A stretch of 64,000 nucleotides of DNA from Paeniglutamicibacter psychrophenolicus (GTDB lineage Bacteria > Actinomycetota > Actinomycetes > Actinomycetales > Micrococcaceae): positions 4,258,443 through 4,322,442 of the forward strand of contig NZ_JAGIOE010000001.1 of the NCBI RefSeq assembly GCF_017876575.1, in the 5' to 3' direction. Shown here one piece after another: positions 9,195-17,639 of the stretch. The translations under genes were made by a program, and so were the position numbers. The number at the start of each line of letters is the position of its first letter. The first letter of the stretch is position 1. The notes beneath the pieces were generated by a model that saw only the letters and a list, made by a program, of their open reading frames with translations, was not told the origin of the DNA and did no database searches.

Positions 9195-9463
9195 GTGAGT
9201 GGTCCTTCGCCATGAAACGGGCTCATGGAAATTGCACGCACACGCGAACAGAATGCGCTGTACATTGTTCCCCAAGTCCCCAAGTTTTGTCCTACAGGTT
9301 GTAGTAATTCCCCAATGTCGATCTGTGTCGAGCTTAGTTCTGGCTCGTTCCGGGTACACGCGTAAACGACTACTCGAATCGGTTCCAGGAGGAGCCAAGT
9401 AGACACTCGGGTCTTACGTGCGTACCGATCCCGAAGGTTCATACCTGTGGATCCCGGACAAGG
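9195..9463 (-). promoter_or_regulatory. Leader/control region of the exopolysaccharide operon
   Basis: This 269-base gene-free stretch lies before the glycosylphosphotransferase. On the minus strand it has two exact TTGGGGAA boxes (9308-9315 and 9268-9275), a third near-copy TTGGGGA (9277-9283), and the dyad CTACA-ggt-TGTAG at 9292-9304. I see no convincing -35/-10 pair, so the start of transcription is unknown. The boxes are 70-120 bases from the start codon, too far to be ribosome sites. They may be regulator or RNA-binding sites. Confidence 0.5.
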
Positions 9464-9497
9464 AAAAACCCCGGCAGAACGCACCGGGGTGGTTTTT
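9464..9497 (-). terminator. Bidirectional-looking intrinsic terminator
   Basis: The sequence reads A5, CCCCGG, a loop of about 9, CCGGGG, then GG and T5, so the hairpin has T-tracts on both strands. On the minus strand it would end transcripts coming from the LuxR gene or from the candidate small RNA above it. That insulates the exopolysaccharide operon from them. Confidence 0.75.
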
Positions 9498-9694
9498 GCG
9501 GAAGGAGCCGGCGGTTGCTGGGGGGTCGATCACGCTCGAAAGCGGATCGCCAACCGCCGACTCCAGTCCTCATGATCAAGTGGTGCCCCTCTCTTGGGGA
9601 CCACTTGCCCCCTTGCCCTGTTCCGGCTCTGGAACCATGTTCCAGGCGGGGGCACCTGACAAGGTCTCTGCCGGGAACAGAATTCCTCGGGGTA
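9464..9694 (-). ncRNA. Candidate structured small RNA (unassigned)
   Basis: This gene-free DNA has consecutive inverted repeats. 9504-9564 is a long arm: GGAG/CTCC, a 9-bp CGGCGGTTG/CAACCGCCG stem, an internal loop, CGATC/GATCG, then CGCT-cgaa-AGCG. 9577-9607 is an 8-bp stem, a bulge and four G-C pairs. 9606-9654 is TGCCCCC/GGGGGCA enclosing three competing GTTCC/GGAAC segments. 9671-9690 is a smaller stem. A minus-strand -10-like TAGTAT (9701-9706) lies upstream and a terminator ends it, giving about 230 nt. Expression and strand are inference. I could not match it to a known RNA family. Confidence 0.45.
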
Positions 9695-9843
9695 ACTCAA
9701 ATACTAGGCAGGAGCCGTCGCCGGCTCACGCGTACGCCCTACCTGATTGTCGGCTGGCCACTACGCGGATTCCGGCTCACGGCTACTCGGTGAAATTCGT
9801 GCCTTGGCCACGGCGGTGCCGGCAGCGAGGCGAGGACGGAAAA

Positions 9844-12483
9844 TTAGGCATCCGCTGCACCCAGTTCTTCCCGACCGCTGATGCCGAGCTTGGCAAAAAC
9901 CCGATACAAATGACCTTCCACGGTCCGCTGGGACACCGTCAGTTTTCGAGCAATCTCCCTGTTGCTCTTTCCTTCCCGCACCAACGAGATGATTTCTTCC
10001 TCGCGTCTGGTCAAGCTCCGCTCATGCAACGCCGGTCGCAGCGGTCCCCAGGCCGTCCCACCCAGTTCCTGGATCCACATGGCCAAACGACGAAGAACGA
10101 GCCCACGCCGGCGTTCATTGCCTTCTGTGGCAAGCCCATGCAGGGATGATGCCAACAGTTCCGCACCCAATCCCGTTTCGCCCACCGAGTAGAGCTCCTC
10201 GGCCAACCGGTCGACCTCTTCGGCCCCTGCCAAGGACGTGAGCTCGAGCGCCGCCGAAAGGGCACTGCTTCTTTGCGAAACGCCCTTGACGCTCAACTGC
10301 CGCAGCCGTTCGCACCCGTTGGGTCCGTCGGCGGAAAGCTGCATTTGCCAGCGCATCAGCAGCAATTGGTGCTCGGTGTGCTCATGCCGTTCTTCCCTGG
10401 CACGAGCAATGAGTTGGTTCAGTCGGTCCGTGTTGGCCGGGGTCGAATCCAGGGCCAGATAGCCTTCGGCGAGGAGCTTCGCATCCACGTTTTCAAGCCC
10501 GTGGTAACCACTTCGCAGTGAGGTTTCCCGGTATTCGGGTGTCTTCCGGTCCTCGGCCTCGTGAAGCTGCGCGTATTCGAAAGCCTCCAGGGCTTCGGCC
10601 AATTCGTACAGCTGGTCCGGGTCGTTGATGGCGAGCTCCGCGCGAGCTTCGGACAGCAGCCGTCCGGCGCGTAGCCAGCGTCCCTGCTGAACGGCGGCGA
10701 AGCCTGCCCAAAGATGCAAGGTGCCGCTCCAGTGCATCTGCAGGCTCGGATGGGCGCCCTCCCGATACGACGCAATTATTCCCACGGCATCGTAATCCCC
10801 CACGGCGATCAATGCCCGCAGGGCGGTAGTCATGAATTGGTAGCCGTCCATCGACTCTGCTTCCGAGTTTGCCCGAATCATGTCCAGGGCCTCAAGTGCG
10901 GCATCGGCCGCTTCAACGAACCGGCCCAGGCCCAAAAGCACCCGGCAGCGCACGTCGCGGCAGTTCAGGAATTCCACGCTCCCGGCGATGCTCCGTCGTT
11001 CGCAGTCCAGGGCATGGTCCAGGACGGCTGAAAGATCTTCCCGTGCCCGGAACTCCAGCCAGAGGTTCAGGACCTCGATCCCGAACCGGGACTTTTCGAG
11101 GGCCCCCGCTTCCTGCCTCGATCCACCGGAGGCAATGGTCTCGGTGCGCTGCGCCCAATCACCGACCAGCGAGCCGATATCGTTGGTGGAATCGCCTTCT
11201 TGCCACAGTGAGCTTGCCTCCACCGATTTGAGCTCGCTGATCAAGGCAAGGTCCGTTGTCTGTGTCAGGGCGTGCCTGATGGTTTCCGTCAGTAGCTGGT
11301 GTTGTCCCATGCCCAGCATGGAACGCGCGGCGAGAAGGGCCAGGAAAGGGTCCTCTTCCCAAACCCCCGTGAGCTGGCAGAGTTCCCAGGCCTCGATGAA
11401 GTCCATGTTCCTGTTGGCAAGGTCGATGGCGTCCACGAATCTCTCGTAGGAGACGATCTCACCGCTTTCGCAGGCCCACAGCAACGTCTTCGGGGAGGTG
11501 ACCAGTTCGGAGACCTGGGCCGAAAAGCGCTTCCACAAGGCTGCGCTGCGCCCCGGCGGGACAAGATCGCGCAACGCGCGCGAGTAAATCGGCGCAGATA
11601 TTTCGATTCTTGAATCATCGACATAGCGGACAAGGCCTGTGCCCACGAGCCTCCCCACGTCGGTGCCCGAAAATTGCTGAAGCGTCTTCGCCTCGGCGGG
11701 TCCCCCCAGTGCCAGGATTTCCAGTGCCTCGGCATCATCAGCGTTAAGTCGCTTTTGGATTTCCGACACCACGGAACTCAGATGAACCCGATCGCTCACC
11801 TGCGGTCCGGTCAGCACCAACCAGTCGGTCGACTCCACGACGAGCCCCTGTTCGATCCCTGCCCGAAGGAACGCATCAATCAGCATCGGGTTTCCACCGC
11901 ATATTGAGGCAATCGCCCTGGCCGAAGTGCTGGTGGGTGGCTTTCCGAAGACCCGTTGCACGTGCTCGGCCACTTCACTGGGTGTAAGTGCACTCAGTGA
12001 AAGGTGACCCAGCCTGGCGCCAAGCTGGGTACTTGCCACCACCGTTTCAATGTGACCATCTCCCACGGCCAACAGAATGAGTTTGATGGTTCCGGCCAAG
12101 GCCAATTGCGAGAGCACGAAGGCGCTCGCGGCGTCGAGGAATTGGGCTTCTTCAACGACAACCAATTGCTTGGAACCCGCAGTCGATTCGAGGCGCAGCG
12201 TCAGGTAGCGCAGTAGCGCCAGCTCCCCCAGAGGTGCATCGAATTCTATGAGCAAAGGCGAAAGTGCGCCAAAGGCGCCTTCACCCAGTATGGGGGAACA
12301 CAGCAAATGCACCGCATCCGCGAGTTCATCTCCCAATACTTCCTGGAGCAGCTGCCTCTTTCTGCTTCCGATCGGCCCGGAAATGACAACGCCCGTGGAT
12401 TCCGTTCGGTCCAGCAAATCGCGCAGTTCCTGACGGAGATCGCGCGCAGGAGATTGGTCGGATTCAAATCCAGGAATTCTCAT
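9844..12483 (-). CDS. Large LuxR-family ATPase-type regulator, degenerate P-loop
   Basis: This 879-residue protein has the layout of LAL (large ATP-binding LuxR) regulators. It has an N-terminal NTPase-like domain, a helical repeat middle and a C-terminal LuxR helix-turn-helix at about 823-879 (SLTRREEEIISLV, then SQRTVEGHLYRVFAKLG). The Walker A position reads GPIGSRKR (36-43), without the usual GK[ST], so ATP binding may be lost. A Walker-B-like VVVEEAQFLDA follows. The start overlaps the stop of the next regulator by four bases, so the two form one transcription unit. Target genes are unknown. The exopolysaccharide operon downstream is the obvious candidate. Confidence 0.9.
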   Translation of the reverse strand: MRIPGFESDQSPARDLRQELRDLLDRTESTGVVISGPIGSRKRQLLQEVLGDELADAVHLLCSPILGEGAFGALSPLLIEFDAPLGELALLRYLTLRLESTAGSKQLVVVEEAQFLDAASAFVLSQLALAGTIKLILLAVGDGHIETVVASTQLGARLGHLSLSALTPSEVAEHVQRVFGKPPTSTSARAIASICGGNPMLIDAFLRAGIEQGLVVESTDWLVLTGPQVSDRVHLSSVVSEIQKRLNADDAEALEILALGGPAEAKTLQQFSGTDVGRLVGTGLVRYVDDSRIEISAPIYSRALRDLVPPGRSAALWKRFSAQVSELVTSPKTLLWACESGEIVSYERFVDAIDLANRNMDFIEAWELCQLTGVWEEDPFLALLAARSMLGMGQHQLLTETIRHALTQTTDLALISELKSVEASSLWQEGDSTNDIGSLVGDWAQRTETIASGGSRQEAGALEKSRFGIEVLNLWLEFRAREDLSAVLDHALDCERRSIAGSVEFLNCRDVRCRVLLGLGRFVEAADAALEALDMIRANSEAESMDGYQFMTTALRALIAVGDYDAVGIIASYREGAHPSLQMHWSGTLHLWAGFAAVQQGRWLRAGRLLSEARAELAINDPDQLYELAEALEAFEYAQLHEAEDRKTPEYRETSLRSGYHGLENVDAKLLAEGYLALDSTPANTDRLNQLIARAREERHEHTEHQLLLMRWQMQLSADGPNGCERLRQLSVKGVSQRSSALSAALELTSLAGAEEVDRLAEELYSVGETGLGAELLASSLHGLATEGNERRRGLVLRRLAMWIQELGGTAWGPLRPALHERSLTRREEEIISLVREGKSNREIARKLTVSQRTVEGHLYRVFAKLGISGREELGAADA

Positions 12484-14615
12484 GGGGCAACTCGGTCCTC
12501 GACCCGCAATGTCGCGACGAGGGTGCTCAGTTCCCTCCGTCCTCCCAATGCCAGCTTGGAATATATTTGATAGAGGTGCCCTTCGACGGTGCGAATGGAA
12601 ACACCAGCGTCGCGCGCGATTTGCTGGTTGTTCAGACCTTGGGCCGCGGCACTCGCGACAAACTTTTCCCGCTTGGTCAGGACCTCCAGCACGGGGTTGT
12701 CCTGCATCATGCGTTCCACGTCTTCGGTGCCCGTACGCACCGCATTTCCCTTTCGGCGCTGCTTCAGCCAGCCGGCAACGGCCAATTTCCCCGCGACCGA
12801 TATGTCGGCAAGGATCTGGTTGGACCGGGGCAAGGCAAAAATTGACAGGTCGTCGCCGACCAGCAGGTCCAGCGCATCAAGAACGCGCTGCTCCCGGTTC
12901 CCGTTGCTTCCCGTGAGCAGCAGTTCTAGCGCTTTTTCCAGGGGTGACCGGTCTTCGGCATGCACGTGGCCGGCGGCGGGCCAGTCGACCGTTGCGCCAT
13001 GATGCAGCGCGACCAAGGTGTCCATTGTTTCGCGCCTTTTGGGCGATCGCGGCGGCAAGTCAATGAGGGAAGCCCGCGCGGCACTGGCATCAGCGGAGGC
13101 CAAGAGCTCACTGAACCACCAGCGAGCGCCACTCCAACGCTCCTGGAAGTCGAGGGCATTGCTGGAAGCCGGCTCGTCCTTGGTGCGCAAGTGGAAAAGC
13201 ATCGATTTCACAAGCCAACGGTCATAGCCCGCGTCGTCCCGTTCAATTTGTGCAAGCACCGATTCCAATACCTGTCGGTCGTTCCCGGGCCTATCACCAA
13301 CGACATTCAAGATGCAGTTGACCATGGCGAGGATTTCGAAGATCGCGGGGGGGATATTGTCCAGGAATTCGTTGACAATGCATTTGAGATATGTTTTTGC
13401 CCGCTGCATCTCCCCGCAAATCAGACACTGCCGAAGTTGTCCCAGCAGCAGGCCAAGGTTCCGGGTGAAACCTTCCGGGCTGCTGGAAAGTTCATCCACC
13501 AAGCGAGACTCCCCGGCGATGAAGTCGTGGAAATTCCCTTCGACAGGCACTGCTTCCGTGTTCAACTCATGGCTGTCGATGCGCGGCTCCGGATGAAGAA
13601 CTCCCGCAAGGAGCGGGGAACTGAGCACCACCAGTTGTCGCTGTCCCCGATGCCGCTGGGCAAAACCCCAGCCGATGAGGTGGTCCAGGTCCATGAGTTC
13701 GTCGTTCACCAGTCCACGGATGTGCATGGGTTGCTCAACTGCGATCCGCGCCAATAGGTTCCTCTGCGACACGGTCAGAATCGCAATTTGCGAAAGTGCC
13801 ATGGACTCCAATTGCCCATCCCTGGGCCAAGGCCCTGGACCCAGCACCAAATATCCCTCATGGAGAAGAAGCTTTCCACAGGCAATCGCGTCTTGACCCA
13901 AGGCATGCAACCAACCTGGATTTCCTTGGCTCTGGTGCCACACGGCCGCCGTGACCATGGGCGTGGGAATGGCGTCGAATTCCTTCTGCAGGGCCGCATG
14001 GACTTCGTCAATGCGAAGCGCCCCGAGCCGGATTTCGCGGTGTCCACGACCACTGCTGACGGGTGCGAACTCAGGCGGCAGGAACTCGGCCTGTTCGGCC
14101 ATGACAACCAGGAGAATGCTTCTGTTGTGGGTCATCTGGGCGAGAACCGCCCGGGACGGAGCATCCAATAGTTGAGGATATTGGACCACGACCACCGGAC
14201 GCTGGCCGTGGATGGTGGCGTGCTTCGAAATCACCCGCATGACACTGGTCGGGCTTATTTCTTCGTTGGACCCCAGCTGGGCAAGCAGGAAAGCCAATGC
14301 CCCATAGGTCAGGTGCTGCGCATACGGCGTCCCGATGACGTGGATTGGCTCGGCCAGGCCGACAACCATTCGCTGGACCGCGCTCACCATGGTCGCCCGA
14401 TCATCGCCGTGCTCCCCAAGGAATACGATCGAGTTGGTTTTGGCATCACCAAGTGCCGACTGCAGCTCCCTCAGGCACTGCCTTCGTGGTGAGTCCCCAA
14501 GTAGTTCGGCAAAAACCGATTGTCCAGACACCTCGGCATTATTCGAAATTTCTGCATGCCAAGAGAGTTCCATCATGCTGTTCACCCGTTCCCCAATTCC
14601 GGTTAAACCTGCCAT
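12480..14615 (-). CDS. Large LuxR-family ATPase-type regulator, degenerate P-loop
   Basis: The product is about 711 residues from the ATG at 14615. An upstream GTG (14678) or the methionine at 14576 are alternatives. The C-terminal LuxR-type helix-turn-helix contains LTKREKFVASAAAQGL and SIRTVEGHLYQIYSKLA. The N-terminal domain resembles the other two regulators, but the P-loop position is GEHGDDRAT, lacking the lysine, so it is probably not a functional ATPase. A -10-like TAGGAT lies at 14654-14659 (minus strand). The resulting leader carries two exact TTGGGGAA boxes, shared with the exopolysaccharide leader. It is translationally coupled to the following regulator. Confidence 0.87.
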   Translation of the reverse strand: MAGLTGIGERVNSMMELSWHAEISNNAEVSGQSVFAELLGDSPRRQCLRELQSALGDAKTNSIVFLGEHGDDRATMVSAVQRMVVGLAEPIHVIGTPYAQHLTYGALAFLLAQLGSNEEISPTSVMRVISKHATIHGQRPVVVVQYPQLLDAPSRAVLAQMTHNRSILLVVMAEQAEFLPPEFAPVSSGRGHREIRLGALRIDEVHAALQKEFDAIPTPMVTAAVWHQSQGNPGWLHALGQDAIACGKLLLHEGYLVLGPGPWPRDGQLESMALSQIAILTVSQRNLLARIAVEQPMHIRGLVNDELMDLDHLIGWGFAQRHRGQRQLVVLSSPLLAGVLHPEPRIDSHELNTEAVPVEGNFHDFIAGESRLVDELSSSPEGFTRNLGLLLGQLRQCLICGEMQRAKTYLKCIVNEFLDNIPPAIFEILAMVNCILNVVGDRPGNDRQVLESVLAQIERDDAGYDRWLVKSMLFHLRTKDEPASSNALDFQERWSGARWWFSELLASADASAARASLIDLPPRSPKRRETMDTLVALHHGATVDWPAAGHVHAEDRSPLEKALELLLTGSNGNREQRVLDALDLLVGDDLSIFALPRSNQILADISVAGKLAVAGWLKQRRKGNAVRTGTEDVERMMQDNPVLEVLTKREKFVASAAAQGLNNQQIARDAGVSIRTVEGHLYQIYSKLALGGRRELSTLVATLRVEDRVAP

Positions 14616-14620
14616 GGACC

Positions 14621-14659
14621 TTCCCCAAGTAAGTCCATGACAGCCCTGTCGCCATCCTA
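14621..14659 (-). promoter_or_regulatory. Promoter/leader of the regulator pair with TTGGGGAA box
   Basis: On the minus strand TAGGAT (14654-14659) would be a -10, with transcription starting near 14647. The leader then contains TTGGGGAA at 14621-14628, and a second copy at 14589-14596 lies just inside the proposed coding start. No good -35 is visible. If translation really begins at 14576, both boxes are in the leader. Confidence 0.4.
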
Positions 14660-14728
14660 CGGCGCTTCGCTCGGCCACGCACCAGTAGCGAATACACTTA
14701 GTCCACTCGTTCGCTTTGCCCGCGGTAC

Positions 14729-17488
14729 TTAAGTATTCCTCCCCCCAATGTCGGACTCCACGCCGGAGCCGGAAGTCGCGTCCAGAAAAATCTGGATCAG
14801 TGCTTCGCGGGACGCCACGTTGAGCCGCTGGTATATCTGGTACAGGTGGCCCTCAACGGTCCGAATTTTCAGCTGCAACCTGTCAGATATCTCGCGGTTG
14901 CTGGCGCCGGTGGCAGCTTCAGCGACGATCATCCGCTGTCGCCGAGTGAGCAAGGAAAGCACACTGCTTGCCGAGCTCCTGGCGGACACACCCATGGGTG
15001 CGCCAGCGCTCTCCGGCGCTGTCTTCCGTGGTGCCGAAGTGATGCCGGATCCGGATCGAGCGAACATTACCTCAATTGAATCGGCAAATGAGGGATGGCC
15101 CAACCCGCGAAGTGCACTGAGTACTTCCCGTTGCAACTCCCTGTTGCTTCCCTCAAAGCTTTGCACCAATGCGGCAACAAGCTCCGCCACCGGGCCATCG
15201 ATTCGTTGCGCACATTCAAGCAGTTGCGTGTCACCTTCTCGGTGGCCCATTCTTAGCAACGACATGCGCTGGGCAAGCTCAAGGCCGAGGTCGCCGTGCG
15301 CGGCGCTCGCGGTTGCGCCGGCAAGCAGACCGGCAATTGCCTCGTCCACATGGCCAAGGTGGAAGAGCGCATCGGCTCGCAACATGGCAACCGTCTGGCC
15401 GGACTCCCAAGCGGCGACAGCGGGCATGACGTCCAGCTCAGCGAGGAAGCGCTCGGCAGTTTCCCGATCCAGGTATGAGGCCGCCACTGCAGCCGCGGCA
15501 ATCGCCAACGGCAAGTACCCTGCGGTATCTATCGTTCGCAATTGTTCGATCTCGACGGTTATCAGCTCCAACGCCTCTCGAGGGCGCCCGCCCAACACGC
15601 TGTTGAGCGAAGAGTACAGGCCATTGATATCGGTGATCCGTGGAGACTCCTCGCCGCCAACCCACGCCGCATCAATGAGCTCGACGGCACTTTTCCATTC
15701 GCCGCAGAGCAGGTACAGGTCGACGAGATGCAGCTTGACGCTTTGTCCAACGGCCGGAGGGAGCGACTCCTGTCGCAGCGAAAAAAGCAGTTCACGTCCG
15801 CGTCTGACACCTTCCCTGACCTCGCCACGGCGCACCGAGTGCAGGTTCTGGAAGCACTGCCACCTGAGCTGGTCCTGCTTCCCCAGCAGCGGGTGGATGT
15901 AAGCTGCCCCGTCGAGGGCAAGTCGTTCACCCAGGCGGAAGCTGGTTTCGGCTTCCAAGAGATCAAGTTTTCCTCGCAGTGCCAGAAAATCCGTCCGGTT
16001 TCCCGGCTCGCTGGAGTACCGCGCATCAATATCGGCTCGGGCGCGCGCCACACCCTGTCGGAAGGCGTCGCTTGGTGAACCGAGCCGCAGCGAGTCGAGC
16101 GCCATCGACGCCAGTTCCAGGCGGATCAGGTCGACCGGGCTGTGTACATGTTCCGGAACTCCGGGAGCCGACAGCCCCGTCCCCGGCTCATGACGCAAAA
16201 GAGAGAGCATTTCCCGGGCCCGTTCACGTTGGCCACCGCGGACCGCCGCCTCCAGTGCCAACAGCCGCGCGTCTAGCGGAGGGTCGTCGAGCGCCGCCAG
16301 TATTTGGAGGCACAGCTCGACTTGTCCCTCGGCGTAGGCCTGCTCTGCGGCTTGCATCCGGAGCCGGGCGCCGGAGTCGATCCCGGCGGCCTGTTCCCAT
16401 TTCAGAAGGACCAGGGGTGTCAGAACCCCGTCTGCCCCCGGTGTGTTCCGCATTTGCTCTAGGAGTTCCAGTGCGATGCCAGGCGCAGTGTCCTCGGCAA
16501 TGCACTGGCCACTCAGTCCCCCGCGCAGCCGCACCTTGCGCGCATACTTCCCGCGAATCTCGAGTATGCCCTCGGAAAAGATTGAATCCACGGCCTGCCC
16601 GGGGTTGAGCGCAACCAGGAGGCTGAGGGGGATCTCCTCGGAGAATGCCAAGAAGCGCAGTACCCGTTGTTCCGGCGTCGAGAGTCTTCTGAGCTTTTGA
16701 ACCACCAGACCGCGGCTGCGCGGTCCCGGCGGACCGGCAACGCCATGGACCACCCAGGATTTTTCCGCGAATTCAAGATAACCCTGTTCGCGCCAGTCGT
16801 GGGCAACTGCAGCGAGCATGTGTATCTGCCCCGCCGAGGCACACCACAATTGGTAGGTGGCCGTCCGGCTGATCTCAGCCCCCAAGGCCTTGGCCAGCAG
16901 ATCATGGGTCATGCCCAAGGTCAGGGGATACAGCCTGACCGGTTGCAGGTCGACGGTGGAGCCAAGGTCATTGCCTGTCCCGGGCTCCGCCGAGTCTTGC
17001 CCATCGGCGATGCATAGCAGCGAGATGCTGCTCGCCAACGTCAGCGATGACAGGAATGAAATGCTTGATGCTCCAAGCCGCAAGCCGGCGGGGATGAAGA
17101 TCATCACATGCCGCTCACCGGCCCTCGCATCCAGGAGCGCCTTGACCACGCCGAGTTCCCGGTACCGCGATTCTTCGCCCAGTCCCTCCAACCGACGCAG
17201 TTTGCCGGCGAGCTCCATGGAGGTCTGGTGGCGTTCGGGATGCTCGAGGTCGATAATGAACGCCCTGTCCTGTAGCTTCCGCATCACGGCCTTGGCAAGG
17301 GTCCGCTTTCCGACTCCGCTGGGTCCCTCAAGCAAAGCTCCGGGACCATTGAGTACCGCCCCAATGGTCTCTTCCAGCAATTCGTAATGCGCGAAAACAT
17401 CCCAATCAAAATCATGATCCGGCATTGTCGCCTGATCATGATTCGGTGGTGATGCTGATGTCGCGGTCCCCAAACCGTTGATCTGCAC
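14729..17488 (-). CDS. Large LuxR-family ATPase-type regulator (LAL type)
   Basis: This is a 919-residue protein and the third of the tandem set, with the most intact nucleotide-binding loop: GPSGVGKRT at about 55-63. A helical, TPR-like middle (about 350-800) is followed by a LuxR helix-turn-helix in the last 75 residues (LLTRRQRMIVAEAATGAS, then IRTVEGHLYQIYQRL). The GTG start at 17488 has AAAGGTGA eight bases upstream. It is separated from the pair below by more than 100 bases and so may be transcribed separately. Role by family: a signal- or maltose-type activator using ATP. The ligand and targets here are unknown. Confidence 0.9.
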   Translation of the reverse strand: MQINGLGTATSASPPNHDQATMPDHDFDWDVFAHYELLEETIGAVLNGPGALLEGPSGVGKRTLAKAVMRKLQDRAFIIDLEHPERHQTSMELAGKLRRLEGLGEESRYRELGVVKALLDARAGERHVMIFIPAGLRLGASSISFLSSLTLASSISLLCIADGQDSAEPGTGNDLGSTVDLQPVRLYPLTLGMTHDLLAKALGAEISRTATYQLWCASAGQIHMLAAVAHDWREQGYLEFAEKSWVVHGVAGPPGPRSRGLVVQKLRRLSTPEQRVLRFLAFSEEIPLSLLVALNPGQAVDSIFSEGILEIRGKYARKVRLRGGLSGQCIAEDTAPGIALELLEQMRNTPGADGVLTPLVLLKWEQAAGIDSGARLRMQAAEQAYAEGQVELCLQILAALDDPPLDARLLALEAAVRGGQRERAREMLSLLRHEPGTGLSAPGVPEHVHSPVDLIRLELASMALDSLRLGSPSDAFRQGVARARADIDARYSSEPGNRTDFLALRGKLDLLEAETSFRLGERLALDGAAYIHPLLGKQDQLRWQCFQNLHSVRRGEVREGVRRGRELLFSLRQESLPPAVGQSVKLHLVDLYLLCGEWKSAVELIDAAWVGGEESPRITDINGLYSSLNSVLGGRPREALELITVEIEQLRTIDTAGYLPLAIAAAAVAASYLDRETAERFLAELDVMPAVAAWESGQTVAMLRADALFHLGHVDEAIAGLLAGATASAAHGDLGLELAQRMSLLRMGHREGDTQLLECAQRIDGPVAELVAALVQSFEGSNRELQREVLSALRGLGHPSFADSIEVMFARSGSGITSAPRKTAPESAGAPMGVSARSSASSVLSLLTRRQRMIVAEAATGASNREISDRLQLKIRTVEGHLYQIYQRLNVASREALIQIFLDATSGSGVESDIGGRNT

Positions 17489-17607
17489 TGCCCAATCACC
17501 TTTGCTCCCGTGGATTAGTCTGTCATGGCAGGGATCGGATTGGTAGAGCGCGTCCCCCAGATCGGCGGCGAGATCTCACTGGGGAATATCCCGCCCCCTT
17601 TAGTGGG

Positions 17608-17639
17608 ACCGAGGCTGGCCAAACCGGCAGGACCTCGGT
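17608..17639 (-). terminator. Inverted repeat at the end of the deacetylase-like gene
   Basis: ACCGAGG (17608-17614) pairs with CCTCGGT (17633-17639), with an inner GCC/GGC stem. The hairpin touches the stop codon of the gene. It is not followed by a T-tract, so it may be a weak terminator or a protective 3' hairpin. Confidence 0.35.

Noticed and set aside
9464-9700. 6C RNA, SRP RNA, RNase P RNA or tmRNA
   Set aside because: One CCCCCC run and a terminator recall 6C RNA, but the C run is in an internal loop, not in paired terminal loops; signature sequences of the other families are absent.
14739-14755. Another CCCCAATGTCGG segment resembling the leader box
   Set aside because: It is inside the coding end of the third LuxR regulator and lacks the full TTCCCCAA word.
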